Notes: generated by a model from the letters alone, not told the origin. 27,917 nt of DNA from Candidatus Thorarchaeota archaeon SMTZ1-83 (GCA_001563325.1 LRSK01000263.1:1-27917); one strand, 5' to 3'. Counted from the first letter of the stretch, positions 6,842-14,804 are shown. Numbers and translations: made by a program.

Positions 6842-8197
6842 CTACTCGAATTTTCCTATCTTCTTCAACTTATCTCGCAACGTTTTACGATCGATTCCAA
6901 GTATCTCAGCCGCCTTCGTCTTGTTGTGATCAACAAGTCGCATCACGTTGACGATGTGTTCCGCCTCCACCTCAGCCAGAGTGCGGTTCAGAGTGGCCGG
7001 TCGGAGAGCAGAGAATCGCATGAGAGAAGGTAGATCTGGAACATCTATGATGTCACCCTCGTTCATCACGACCAGTCGCTGTATGGTGTTTTCCAGCTCT
7101 CTGACATTTCCGGGCCAGTTATGACTTCTGAGAACGTGAAGAGCTCTATCGGTGAACCGTGGAGGAGGCTTGCTCAGTTCATTTGCGAACTTGGACACAT
7201 AATGGTTGATAAGAAGGAGTATGTCATCTCCCCTCTCCTTCAGAGGAGGTATATCTATGCTGATTACGTTGAGCCTGTAGTAGAGATCCTCACGAAAGAG
7301 CCCCTTTCCAACGAGGCCAAGCATATTCCTGTTGGTTGCGGCAACGATTCTCACGTCGACCTTTCGCGGACGTCTGGACCCTACCATACAGACTTCCTTA
7401 TCTTCAAGAACCCTGAGAAGCTTCGCCTGCATTGCAGCAGTCGTGTTGCTGATCTCGTCCAGGAAGATCGTTCCTCCTTCAGCTGTCTGGAAGAACCCAG
7501 CTCTCGATTCTGTCGCTCCAGTGAAGGCTCCTCTGACATACCCGAAAAGCTCACTTTCGAGAAGGCTTTCCGGGATACCTCCACAGTTGACGGGTACGAA
7601 TGGAGCAGCTGCCCTCACACTGTTGTAATGAATGGCTCGGGCCACGAGCTCCTTTCCAGTGCCACTCTCACCGGTGATGAGCACAGTCGCCGGGGTAGAT
7701 GCGGCTTTTGGTATGAAATCGAAGACAGCTCTCATCGCCTGAGAATTACCAACCATTCCATAAGGAGACTGCAGTCGCAACGGTTTCTGTGGCTCAGCGA
7801 TTCGTCTTCTGTGCAGTTTTTCAAGTGCTCTCTCAACAGCTGAGAAGAGCTCTTCCTCGGTAAACGGCTTGGTCAGATACTCCTCAGCTCCCGTCTTCAC
7901 CGCTTCTACCGCACCTTGTATCGTTGCATAGCCGGTAATCATCATCACTTCTGAACCCTGAAAGTTTTCCCGTACATGCCTTATGAGTTCGAGCCCGCTT
8001 ACGCCTGGCATCTTGAAATCTGTGATGACGAGATCAATGGATGTTGACTGGAGGATCTTGATCGCTTCTCCTGCGTCTGATGCTGTGAGAACCTTATAAC
8101 CCTTAGATTGCAGGTTTCTGTGAAGAACCTCGAGCGTATCAGGTGCGTCATCCACGACCAGGATTCTCTCTCTCTTTGCCGATTCCGACGTCCTCAT
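6842..8197 (-). CDS. NtrC-family sigma-54-dependent response regulator
   Basis: The 451-residue protein has three domains: receiver (11-125; acidic DD16-17, phospho-acceptor Asp60, Lys110), AAA+ (about 145-375; Walker A GESGTGKE 176-183, sigma-54 contact loop GAFTGA 223-228, Walker B GGTIFLDEI 241-249) and a C-terminal Fis-type helix-turn-helix (about 405-451, ending NKTKAAEILGIDRKTLRDKL). On phosphorylation it should oligomerise and remodel sigma-54 polymerase. It lies six bases after the kinase gene and is transcribed with it. The only clear sigma-54 promoter seen in the window, that of the gdhA operon, lies about 200 bases beyond its 3' end, so that operon is the obvious target. Which NtrC subfamily it belongs to is unclear. 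Confidence 0.95.
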   Translation of the reverse strand: MRTSESAKRERILVVDDAPDTLEVLHRNLQSKGYKVLTASDAGEAIKILQSTSIDLVITDFKMPGVSGLELIRHVRENFQGSEVMMITGYATIQGAVEAVKTGAEEYLTKPFTEEELFSAVERALEKLHRRRIAEPQKPLRLQSPYGMVGNSQAMRAVFDFIPKAASTPATVLITGESGTGKELVARAIHYNSVRAAAPFVPVNCGGIPESLLESELFGYVRGAFTGATESRAGFFQTAEGGTIFLDEISNTTAAMQAKLLRVLEDKEVCMVGSRRPRKVDVRIVAATNRNMLGLVGKGLFREDLYYRLNVISIDIPPLKERGDDILLLINHYVSKFANELSKPPPRFTDRALHVLRSHNWPGNVRELENTIQRLVVMNEGDIIDVPDLPSLMRFSALRPATLNRTLAEVEAEHIVNVMRLVDHNKTKAAEILGIDRKTLRDKLKKIGKFE

Positions 8198-8203
8198 GGT
8201 TAC

Positions 8204-9940
8204 CTAGTCAGTTGGCTGCTCACCCAACGGCATCCGGATTTCGAACTTTGTCCCCTGCCCTAGCTTGCTGTCCACCTGGATGGACCCCCTATGCGCGGAG
8301 ATTATTCCATGTACCACAGCAAGACCCAGGCCAGTCCCTTGGCCGACATCCTTCGTGGTGAAGAACGGGAGGAATATCCGTTTTAGAACCTCTTTGCTCA
8401 TCCCTGTCCCTGTATCTTCCACAGTGAGAAAAACATGGTCCTTGGATCCAGAAGTCCGCAGTGTGAGCTTGCCACCTCCGGGCATGGCCTGTATTGAATT
8501 GACAACGAGATTCACCATGACCTGGTTCAACTGACCAGGATCCGCGATTATCTTGGGTAGCCTGGGTGCCAGCGAGCAGATCAGTTCTATTCCTTCCTTG
8601 GCGCAACGTGGCTTGAAAAAAGACAACCCTTCCTCGACTATTCTATTGACATCCACCTGGCTCTTCTGAGGAGGCATCTGTCTGGCAAATAGCATGAGCT
8701 TTTTGATGACCTCGCGTGCCTGCAAAGAAGCTTTCACGATTTTCTCAAGGTCCTGCGTCGCTTCTTCAGGCAGATCTGAAGTTTTCCTTGCGAGCTCCGC
8801 AAATCCAAGAATGCTGCCTAAAGGCTCGTTCAATTCGTGAGCCACTCCGGCCGCAAGCTGTCCAATTGTGGCCAAGCGGTCAGCGTGCCGCAGTTGATCC
8901 TGCAGTTTCGTCCTCTCTTCCTCCGCCTGCCTCTGTTCGATGATAAACGCCACCTGTCTTGCTACCGCATCAATGAGACTTCTCTCTTCGGTAAGAAATG
9001 GACCCTCATCAAGTTCTGGTCGCTTCTGGGCGTAGACGACGGTCACTACACCCCATACACTACTATCCAGCACAATATCGGCGGTCTGCCTGTACTGACC
9101 ATTCCGAAAGCCTCGTGTAGAATAGGATTTGCCGTCGAGAACGATTCTGGCAGAAGCAATGTCAGGATATTGCCATGCAGGAGGGAGAAGCTCCACTATT
9201 CCTTGCAGAGTTTCTTCCAGAGATATGCCTTCGCGCTCGGCAAGTTTTGCGATACCGTACAGGCATGTCAGTTCTTTGATCCGTTCCCGAAGTGCTGCCT
9301 GGGCGCGCTGATGTGCAAGTGCAATGCCCAGGGTCTGGGCTACTCCTTCGTAGGACTCTACTTCGTTCTGTGTGAAGAAGTAGCGATTCCTGCTCTTCAG
9401 TTGAATCAAGCCAGTGTTTTCCTTACCTATTCCTAAGGGAACGACAGCGAGCGATGGATACTTTCGGCTGACGTCAAGACTCTCCAGGGTCAGTTTTCCC
9501 CCCACGCCCGAGGAAAAGTCACGGAGCTTCGTGACATCGCCAGTCCAGAAGCTTCCTTTCCTCGTGAAAACCGGAGACGAGGAGTCGAGACATCCACTCA
9601 CCACGTCCCTGCACAGATACTCCGCTCGCGAGTCACGCCTGAAGCAAGGACTGATCGCAGAAGCCTGGGCTTCTTCGCATGGGACCGTCCTGAGCGAAAC
9701 GGTCTCTCGACGTCCGGCACGACATCGGAGGCAATTGTCCTCTTCTCTTACCCAGAGTTCAACCATATCGCACCCCGAGAACTTGACGAGCATGCCGGAA
9801 ATCTCCTTAAGGAAGTCCATTCTGGGGATACCCTGGTGCGACTGATCCAAGATCCTATGCGATAGGTCACGGAAATCCTCAGCCAAACGATGGTGACGGG
9901 CTGTTCTCTGGATCGATTGTGGCCTCCTCTGCCTCATCAT
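8204..9940 (-). CDS. Soluble GAF-domain sensor histidine kinase
   Basis: About 578 residues with no membrane segment, so a cytosolic sensor. Numbering from the ATG at 9940: a first GAF-like region (about 30-210) is rich in cysteine (seven between 57 and 117, including NCLRC). A second GAF-like region (about 220-340) follows, then a short coiled coil. The kinase core has the H-box GVAHELNEP (His368), N-box NLVVNSIQAM, VEDTGTGM, PFFTTK and GTGLGLAVV. It should phosphorylate Asp60 of the adjacent regulator. The frame stays open upstream to a TTG at 9976, but that codon lies in a TTGACA-16-TAGAAT promoter, so transcription should begin near 9942. ATG 9940 or 9937 is therefore favoured, without a ribosome site. 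The ligand is unknown; the cysteines hint at a redox or metal signal. Confidence 0.9.
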   Translation of the reverse strand: MMRQRRPQSIQRTARHHRLAEDFRDLSHRILDQSHQGIPRMDFLKEISGMLVKFSGCDMVELWVREEDNCLRCRAGRRETVSLRTVPCEEAQASAISPCFRRDSRAEYLCRDVVSGCLDSSSPVFTRKGSFWTGDVTKLRDFSSGVGGKLTLESLDVSRKYPSLAVVPLGIGKENTGLIQLKSRNRYFFTQNEVESYEGVAQTLGIALAHQRAQAALRERIKELTCLYGIAKLAEREGISLEETLQGIVELLPPAWQYPDIASARIVLDGKSYSTRGFRNGQYRQTADIVLDSSVWGVVTVVYAQKRPELDEGPFLTEERSLIDAVARQVAFIIEQRQAEEERTKLQDQLRHADRLATIGQLAAGVAHELNEPLGSILGFAELARKTSDLPEEATQDLEKIVKASLQAREVIKKLMLFARQMPPQKSQVDVNRIVEEGLSFFKPRCAKEGIELICSLAPRLPKIIADPGQLNQVMVNLVVNSIQAMPGGGKLTLRTSGSKDHVFLTVEDTGTGMSKEVLKRIFLPFFTTKDVGQGTGLGLAVVHGIISAHRGSIQVDSKLGQGTKFEIRMPLGEQPTD

Positions 9941-9948
9941 CACCATAA

Positions 9949-9976
9949 ATTCTACCAGATCGGCGGGGATTGTCAA
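9949..9976 (-). promoter_or_regulatory. Sigma-70 promoter of the kinase-regulator operon
   Basis: On the minus strand TTGACA (9971-9976), a 16-base spacer and TAGAAT (9949-9954). The predicted start near 9942 coincides with the in-frame ATG codons at 9940 and 9937, implying a leaderless or nearly leaderless message. Repeat copy B begins eight bases upstream. Confidence 0.7.
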
Positions 9977-9984
9977 CCATCAGC

Positions 9985-10127
9985 GGGGTCAGGTCTTGAC
10001 TTAAAGACATAACGGAATGGCAATTGTGAATCCCCTCCCAAGAAGAAACACCGGTGATGCAGAGTCGCCAGGGTGGGCGGGGGATGTGGTGGCACTCGTA
10101 GCTCTCTCGTGTTGACAGATGCCTCTC
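9985..10127. repeat. Repeat copy B: palindromic-arm intergenic element
   Basis: This is the second copy of the element at 4635, starting with the same GGGGTCAGGTCTTGAC arm and matching it to 10094 with two substitutions, then more weakly. Its right end (TTGACAGATGCCTCTC) is degenerate compared with copy A, where the equivalent is CTGATAGATCCGACCC. The TTGACA here is also the -35 box of the tRNA-Leu promoter. Confidence 0.8.
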
Positions 10128-10140
10128 GGTTCCATACACT
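10112..10140 (+). promoter_or_regulatory. Promoter of tRNA-Leu
   Basis: TTGACA (10112-10117), a 17-base spacer and TACACT (10135-10140). The predicted start near 10147 is four bases before the mature tRNA 5' end. Confidence 0.7.
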
Positions 10141-10150
10141 TACTTCACAT

Positions 10151-10235
10151 GCCGGAGTGGCGGAATTGGTAGACGCGGCGGACTCAAAATCCGCTGTCCC
10201 TTGAGGACATGGGGGTTCGACTCCCCCCTTCGGCA
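10151..10235 (+). tRNA. tRNA-Leu, anticodon CAA
   Basis: A full class II cloverleaf can be folded. The acceptor stem is GCCGGAG/CTTCGGC with one G-U pair. The anticodon stem GCGGA/TCCGC encloses loop CTCAAAA, giving anticodon CAA (reads UUG). The long variable arm is TGTCC-CTTGA-GGACA and the T-arm GGGGG-TTCGACT-CCCCC. The discriminator is A10235, as expected for leucine. The CCA end is not encoded. Confidence 0.96.
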
Positions 10236-10242
10236 GGTCGGC

Positions 10243-10272
10243 TTGACAAGAGATTTGCCTCGATAGTATATT
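10243..10272 (+). promoter_or_regulatory. Promoter of the UspA gene
   Basis: TTGACA (10243-10248), an 18-base spacer and TATATT (10267-10272), just after the tRNA. Transcription would begin at about 10278-10279, which is the GTG start codon itself. Confidence 0.6.
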
Positions 10273-10277
10273 CCCCT

Positions 10278-10694
10278 GTGTACTCGAAGATTCTTCTTGC
10301 CACCGATGGCTCCGAAAACGCCATGAGAGCTGCTGTTCATGCTGCTCAGCTGACTACGAAATTTGAAACCAAAACGACTATAGTCACAGTAGTGTACGTA
10401 CCCCCTATGTACAGTAGTGATGTGGCTGGGGTCGAAGAAGCACTACTGGAAGACGGCATGCGAGTTTTGGAACACACGAAGAGGATATTTGTACAGCAAG
10501 ACATTGCATGCACGACAAAACTGATTCGATGGATTCATCCTGTAGAGGCCATCTGCAACGAAGGACTAGAGGGCAAATATGATCTGATTGTGCTCGGCAG
10601 GAGAGGACTGAGCGAGAAGAAGAGAGGTTTGCTTGGGAGTGTGAGTGAGGGAGTATTCCGTTCGGCACCCTGTGCTACGCTCGTCGTCAGGTAG
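10278..10694 (+). CDS. Universal stress protein (UspA family)
   Basis: The 138-residue single Usp domain begins YSKILLATDGSENA and ends with the ATP-binding signature GRRGL-x9-GSVSEGVFRSAPCATLVV, as in nucleotide-binding UspA proteins. These cytosolic proteins help survival during starvation and oxidative stress. The reading frame is open upstream into tRNA-Leu, so those residues cannot be real. The first plausible start next to the domain is GTG at 10278. No ribosome site precedes it and the promoter geometry predicts a leaderless message; a start a few codons away is not excluded. Confidence 0.92.
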   Translation: MYSKILLATDGSENAMRAAVHAAQLTTKFETKTTIVTVVYVPPMYSSDVAGVEEALLEDGMRVLEHTKRIFVQQDIACTTKLIRWIHPVEAICNEGLEGKYDLIVLGRRGLSEKKRGLLGSVSEGVFRSAPCATLVVR

Positions 10695-10975
10695 AGCGCC
10701 GAAACTGCTCCAAGACCCTGAATATGACGTGTACTTCTCACTTTGGATTGAGGCAATTGAACACTGGCGGGTCCAGCAAACCGTAGCGCATATTCTCATC
10801 CTTTCCTATAATCAGGTCTATCGAGAAGAGGTGGTTTACAGCAAGTCAGAGAAAAGATGGCATGAGAGTTCAATTTCAGACTGTTGATGAAATCCGAATC
10901 CCTGCACGAACTAAGAGAATACGGGCTGAATCAGATTCAATCTCACTTGCCTGAGGATTAAACGAGGAGGGTGAT
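10695..10975. other. Intergenic region upstream of rubredoxin
   Basis: No clear gene. A 24-codon open frame at 10887-10961 (begins MKSESLHELREYG, ends HLPED) has a protein-like composition but no ribosome site and no known homologue to me. A TATAAT at 10804-10818 has no matching -35. Confidence 0.3.
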
Positions 10976-11140
10976 ATGGACAGGTGGGGATGCCCTGTGT
11001 GTGGATACATCTACAACCCTACAAGAGGCGACCCAGCCAACCGCATTGTCCCTGGTACGTCTTTCGAGGAACTGCCCGACGACTGGAAATGCCCAACGTG
11101 CGAGGCAGCCAAAGAGCAGTTTGAACCCTCGGGTCAGTAG
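10976..11140 (+). CDS. Rubredoxin
   Basis: A 54-residue rubredoxin, a one-iron electron carrier. The two iron knuckles are CPVCGYIY (Cys6, Cys9) and CPTCEAAK (Cys39, Cys42). The usual aromatic and proline positions are present (Tyr11, Tyr13, DDWKCP), with [11 protein letters not shown] in the middle. A GAGGAGG site (10964-10970) precedes the ATG. The stop is followed 15 bases later by the aminotransferase start, so the two probably share a transcript. In anaerobes rubredoxin commonly passes electrons to rubrerythrin or desulfoferrodoxin; a rubrerythrin gene lies at 26716, though not in the same operon. Confidence 0.97.
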   Translation: MDRWGCPVCGYIYNPTRGDPANRIVPGTSFEELPDDWKCPTCEAAKEQFEPSGQ

Positions 11141-11155
11141 TGCTGGGAGGTGTCA

Positions 11156-12565
11156 ATGGCCATAAAATATGAGTCTCCGAGTTACGGGCCAAATGCAGAA
11201 AGACTGATCACACGAGACCAGAAGGTCATGTTCGGGGCGCATACGCGGACCCGAGAAATTCCTCTGGTAGTTGAGAAAGCAGAAGGTGTGGTCATCACAG
11301 ATGTAGATGGAAGAGAATTCCTCGACTTTGGCGCTGGATACGCCGTCTGCGGAACGGGTCACTGCCATCCGGACGTGAGAAAAGCCATTGATTCACAGGT
11401 AAGGAAGCTGATACACATCTCTGGCGCAGATTTCTACTACCTTCCCCAGGTGGAACTGGCAGAAAACCTCATACGGTTGGTTCCCGGCAAATTCGATAAG
11501 AGGGTCTACTTCTGTAGTACTGGTGTTGAGTGTCTGGAAGCATCCTTGAAGATATGCCGTCACTATACGAGGAGGCCTCAATTCATCTCTTTTCTCGGCG
11601 CATTTCACGGGAGAACATACGCGGGCATGTCTCTCAGTGGAAGCAAGAGGATTCAGAGGGCACATTTCTCGCCACTCATCCCCGGAGTGACTCACACACC
11701 TTATCCCTATTGCTACAGGTGTCCTTTCAATCTGAAATACCCGGAGTGTAAGCTCAAGCCAAGATTTGATTCGATTCCCATGCTCCCATGTGTAGCTTAT
11801 CTCACGGACGTCATTTTTGAGCGTCTCGTAGACCCAGAGGATGTAGCAGGGCTCGTGGTCGAATCAATTCAGGGAGAAGGTGGCTACATAGTTCCACCCC
11901 CTGAATTCCATCCGCTTCTGCGCGCGATAACTCAAATGCACGGAATCATATACGTCGTCGATGAGATTCAGTCAGGACTGGGGAGAACCGGCAGGATGTT
12001 CGCGATCGAGCACTGGGGAGTGGAGCCCGATATCGTCTGTGTAGCAAAGGCAATAGCCTCAGGAATTCCTCTCGGTGCTGTAGTGGCGAGGGCTGAGCTG
12101 ATGGAGGAAGAAGTCGATTCCAGAGCGTGGAGACGAGGCTCACATGGAAGTACGTTCGGCGGAAATCCGGTAGCGTGTGCTGCAGCATTGAAAACACTCG
12201 AACTCATTGAGGGCCAGCTCGTCCACAATGCAAGGGCGGTAGGTGACTGGATGATCGAAGAGCTTGAGGATTTCATGACACGACATCGATTAATAGGCGA
12301 CGTGAGAGGAAGAGGGCTGATGATAGGAATCGAGTTGGTAAAGGACAAGATTACCAAGGAGAGGCTTCCAGAGAAGTTGACTCATGAGGGCAAGAATATT
12401 AAAGAAGTCATAATGGGAAATTGTTTCAAGAGGGGGTTGGTCGTACTCGGATGCGGGGTGAATGCGATAAGGTTCAGTCCACCACTCGTTCTCAGTCTGG
12501 AAGAGGCAAAAAAGGGAATATCGATATTTGAAAGTGTGGTCGAAGAGCTTGAAGACCAGCTCTAG
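11156..12565 (+). CDS. Class III PLP-dependent aminotransferase (acetylornithine/GABA aminotransferase-like)
   Basis: The 469-residue class III (subgroup II) PLP enzyme has DEIQSGLGRTG with the PLP-contacting Asp269 and the Schiff-base lysine Lys298 in VCVAKAIASGIPLGAV. Also visible are STGVECLEASLK and GSHGSTFGGNPVACAAA. A YCYRCPF-x5-PEC stretch carries three cysteines (186, 189, 198) and is typical of a branch I recall from archaea and thermophiles that includes 4-aminobutyrate transaminases and broad amino-acid racemases. ATG 11156 is preferred to the in-frame GTG at 11150 because the GGGAGG site (11145-11150) covers the latter. The exact substrate is open: transaminase or racemase. The gene converges on the GTPase gene and their stop codons share CTAG. 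Confidence 0.9.
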   Translation: MAIKYESPSYGPNAERLITRDQKVMFGAHTRTREIPLVVEKAEGVVITDVDGREFLDFGAGYAVCGTGHCHPDVRKAIDSQVRKLIHISGADFYYLPQVELAENLIRLVPGKFDKRVYFCSTGVECLEASLKICRHYTRRPQFISFLGAFHGRTYAGMSLSGSKRIQRAHFSPLIPGVTHTPYPYCYRCPFNLKYPECKLKPRFDSIPMLPCVAYLTDVIFERLVDPEDVAGLVVESIQGEGGYIVPPPEFHPLLRAITQMHGIIYVVDEIQSGLGRTGRMFAIEHWGVEPDIVCVAKAIASGIPLGAVVARAELMEEEVDSRAWRRGSHGSTFGGNPVACAAALKTLELIEGQLVHNARAVGDWMIEELEDFMTRHRLIGDVRGRGLMIGIELVKDKITKERLPEKLTHEGKNIKEVIMGNCFKRGLVVLGCGVNAIRFSPPLVLSLEEAKKGISIFESVVEELEDQL

Positions 12566-13539
12566 ATGTGGAATTCTATGACATCCTTGTCTTCAAGCGC
12601 ATAATTCTTCTCAACTCTTTGACCTTCAAAATGGTCTCCACCCCAGACCCTGGCATATCTCAGTTGGCTCGCGAAATCTTTGTGAATCGCGCGGGCAGCA
12701 TCCATTACTGTGCTGCCTCGTCTCAAAATCAGCGGATCAGCCATATCGGGTGGCTCGCCAGGAGTCTTGGTATACACCCTCACAATATTGAGTTCAGAGA
12801 ATATAGTGTGTCTCAATACCTCAAGTCCTTTCGAAGTATTGAGGGAGATCTGCACAAGTCCAAATCTTCCCCTACAGTACTGTCTCAGTCTATTGAATCG
12901 TGCTTCTGCCCCAGGCATGTCGCTTTTGTTCGCCACAACCAAAAGCCCCTTGCTTAGATAGCCTTCGTCACCTGCTGGTTCACCAACTCTCACTTTCGAC
13001 TGTTCAAGGCTGTTCAAGGTGGATTGCAGGCGTTCAGAAATCTTCTCCTCTCCAAGATCGAGCACACACAGAAGGAAATCTGTATTCCTTATTATCTCGG
13101 TCATCCACCATTCAGGTGGTTCCGCGCTCAGAGGTGGCGTATCAACCAGTTGGATTTTGATATCCTCAAACTCCATCATCCCCACGGACGGTTTGCGCGT
13201 GGTGAATGGATAGGGAGCAACTTCAGGTGTGGCATTGGTCAGAGTACGCAACAACTCAGACTTGCCTGCATTCGGCGGTCCAATCAGTACTACCTGCAAC
13301 GCACCTTCACGCTCTATGTGATAGCCATGTGCTTTCCGTCTCTGAGAGCGTCTCTTCTGCTCTTCCTTGCGCAATTTTGATATCTTCGTCTTCAGTTCGG
13401 CCTGAAGCTTCTCCGTGCCCTTGTGTTTAGGCATGATCGCCAGCATCTCTTGAAGTATTCGAATTCTCTCCTCGGCGTCGCGAGCGAGTCTATATCTCCT
13501 CTCTGCCTCAAAGTACTGTGGTGTGAGATTTGCTGGCAT
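12562..13539 (-). CDS. DRG/Obg-superfamily GTPase with C-terminal TGS domain
   Basis: The 325-residue protein has an N-terminal charged helical region (10-72). The G domain shows G1 GPPNAGKS (87-94), G2 YPFTTRKP, G3 DTPPL (133-137) and G4 NKSD (204-207). A TGS domain follows (about 252-325), ending VIEFHI. The order G domain then TGS resembles the DRG group known from archaea and eukaryotes, plus scattered bacteria; these GTPases act with ribosomes. The usual Gly of the DxxG motif is replaced by Pro (DTPP), as seen in part of this group. The ATG has no ribosome site but a strong promoter ends a few bases upstream. Confidence 0.9.
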   Translation of the reverse strand: MPANLTPQYFEAERRYRLARDAEERIRILQEMLAIMPKHKGTEKLQAELKTKISKLRKEEQKRRSQRRKAHGYHIEREGALQVVLIGPPNAGKSELLRTLTNATPEVAPYPFTTRKPSVGMMEFEDIKIQLVDTPPLSAEPPEWWMTEIIRNTDFLLCVLDLGEEKISERLQSTLNSLEQSKVRVGEPAGDEGYLSKGLLVVANKSDMPGAEARFNRLRQYCRGRFGLVQISLNTSKGLEVLRHTIFSELNIVRVYTKTPGEPPDMADPLILRRGSTVMDAARAIHKDFASQLRYARVWGGDHFEGQRVEKNYALEDKDVIEFHI

Positions 13540-13548
13540 TGCTACAGT

Positions 13549-13577
13549 AGTATAAGTGATATCGGGACCAGAGTCAA
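13549..13577 (-). promoter_or_regulatory. Promoter of the DRG-like GTPase
   Basis: On the minus strand TTGACT (13572-13577), a 17-base spacer and TATACT (13549-13554). The predicted start at 13542-13543 is only three or four bases before the ATG at 13539, implying a nearly leaderless message. Confidence 0.65.
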
Positions 13578-13727
13578 CCCTGCCGAGGGCCGGGAATTGG
13601 TGACTACCAGCTGGTTGTCAGGATGAGCGTACACCATCAGAGGCCGTCTTCGCGCACTGGTCGCCGGGGCCATTCGCTTCTCGCTCTCGGTTGCGCGTTG
13701 CGGTCGTATCGCCTCTGAGAACTGACC

Positions 13728-14306
13728 TCAGTGAAGGGAACGGAGCACCTTCTTCCCAACTGCCTTGAGGCTTTCAAATATGCCTATCCCCTCAGTGGCT
13801 ACGCACTCGAAATAAGGGGCGCTATCGGGATTGAGTGCCTTTTCCAGCTCTTCTACTGAGACGATGTTAGGAAGATCTCTTTTGTTGTACTGAAACACTA
13901 GGGGAAGTTCAGCCAATTTTAGTGAGTGAACAGCCAGATTTTGATGGAGGTTCTCCATGCTCTCCAGATTCTCGTCCATCCGTTCAATCTGGGAATCTGC
14001 CACGAATAGCAGTCCATCAACACCTTTGAGGATCAATCTCCTGCTCGCATTGTAGAATATCTGGCCGGGCACCGTATAGAGATGGAAGCGAATCTTGAAT
14101 CCTCTCACAGTTCCCAAGTCCACAGGAAGAAAATCGAAAAAGAGGGTCCTATCCAATTCCGTAGCGAGTGAGATGAGCTTTCCTCTGATTCGGGAGTCAA
14201 CCTTGGAGTATATATATTTGAGGCATGTGGTCTTGCCTCCCAGCCCCGGACCGTAGTAGATCAATTTGCAGTTTATCTCCCGCGAGGCGTAATTGATCAG
14301 AGCCAT
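13728..14306 (-). CDS. mglA: MglA-like small Ras-type GTPase
   Basis: The 192-residue bacterial Ras-like GTPase is of the MglA family, which sets cell polarity and motility in myxobacteria and is widespread elsewhere. It shows the P-loop GPGLGGKT (19-26), YTVPGQ as the switch II motif with the MglA-type TxPGQ in place of DxxG, and NKRD in VFQYNKRDLP. The gene follows the roadblock gene by six bases without a strong ribosome site, indicating coupling. With its partner it should form an on/off switch controlled by GTP hydrolysis. Its role in this organism (motility, pili, polarity) is not revealed by neighbours. Confidence 0.93.
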   Translation of the reverse strand: MALINYASREINCKLIYYGPGLGGKTTCLKYIYSKVDSRIRGKLISLATELDRTLFFDFLPVDLGTVRGFKIRFHLYTVPGQIFYNASRRLILKGVDGLLFVADSQIERMDENLESMENLHQNLAVHSLKLAELPLVFQYNKRDLPNIVSVEELEKALNPDSAPYFECVATEGIGIFESLKAVGKKVLRSLH

Positions 14307-14312
14307 TGAACA

Positions 14313-14804
14313 CTAGCCGAGCAACCTGTCTAGTTCGTCCTCAGCTTCTTTCGTGAAGCTTTCGTCTAGATAAGGCGCCTTCGATTGTTCCTCTATTTTC
14401 ATGAAGATTCGGCTGAATATCTTTGACAACTCATCTGCGGTTTGTTTCACCCGTATCCGTACAAGCCCCAGATTGCTCCTGGAGCTGAAGAGAACGGCCA
14501 GGATGACTCTTTCGCCCACAAGTGATATGTATATGTTTTCCTGTTCGCCCTGATGAAAGAGAGTAGTGAATTCTCTTTCTCCGATTAAAGAGGCAAGTTG
14601 ATCCGTAGCGGCGAAGTCTGCGGCGGAGAGCGAACAGAAAGAGGATAAATCCAGATTAGAGGTATTGCCGGCACTGGTTATAAGCTGTCCGGCCTTATCG
14701 ATGAGCAGGACGGTGTCGGTATTTGCATTCTTGATTAACCTGCCCAAGCTTTCATGTATAGACCAAAACTCTTCTTCGAATATGGAAGTTGATCCAAAGA
14801 TCAT
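14313..14804 (-). CDS. mglB: Roadblock/LC7-domain protein, MglB-like GAP partner
   Basis: A 163-residue protein with a roadblock/LC7 fold in about residues 20-125 (TDTVLLIDKAGQLITSAG near the start, then a central helix and ILAVLFSSRSNLGLVR). MglB proteins are the GTPase-activating partners of MglA, and the gene directly precedes mglA. ATG 14804 is chosen over an earlier in-frame codon because of the GGAGGAGGA ribosome site and because the earlier start lies in the promoter. The C-terminal 40 residues are a charged helix. Confidence 0.9.
   Translation of the reverse strand: MIFGSTSIFEEEFWSIHESLGRLIKNANTDTVLLIDKAGQLITSAGNTSNLDLSSFCSLSAADFAATDQLASLIGEREFTTLFHQGEQENIYISLVGERVILAVLFSSRSNLGLVRIRVKQTADELSKIFSRIFMKIEEQSKAPYLDESFTKEAEDELDRLLG

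Noticed and set aside
7121..7843. 240-codon forward frame inside the response regulator
   Set aside because: It is the antisense of a clearly conserved AAA+ domain and has no ribosome site or motif.
10887..10961. 24-codon peptide before rubredoxin
   Set aside because: Protein-like composition but too short, with no ribosome site; kept only as a note in the intergenic entry.
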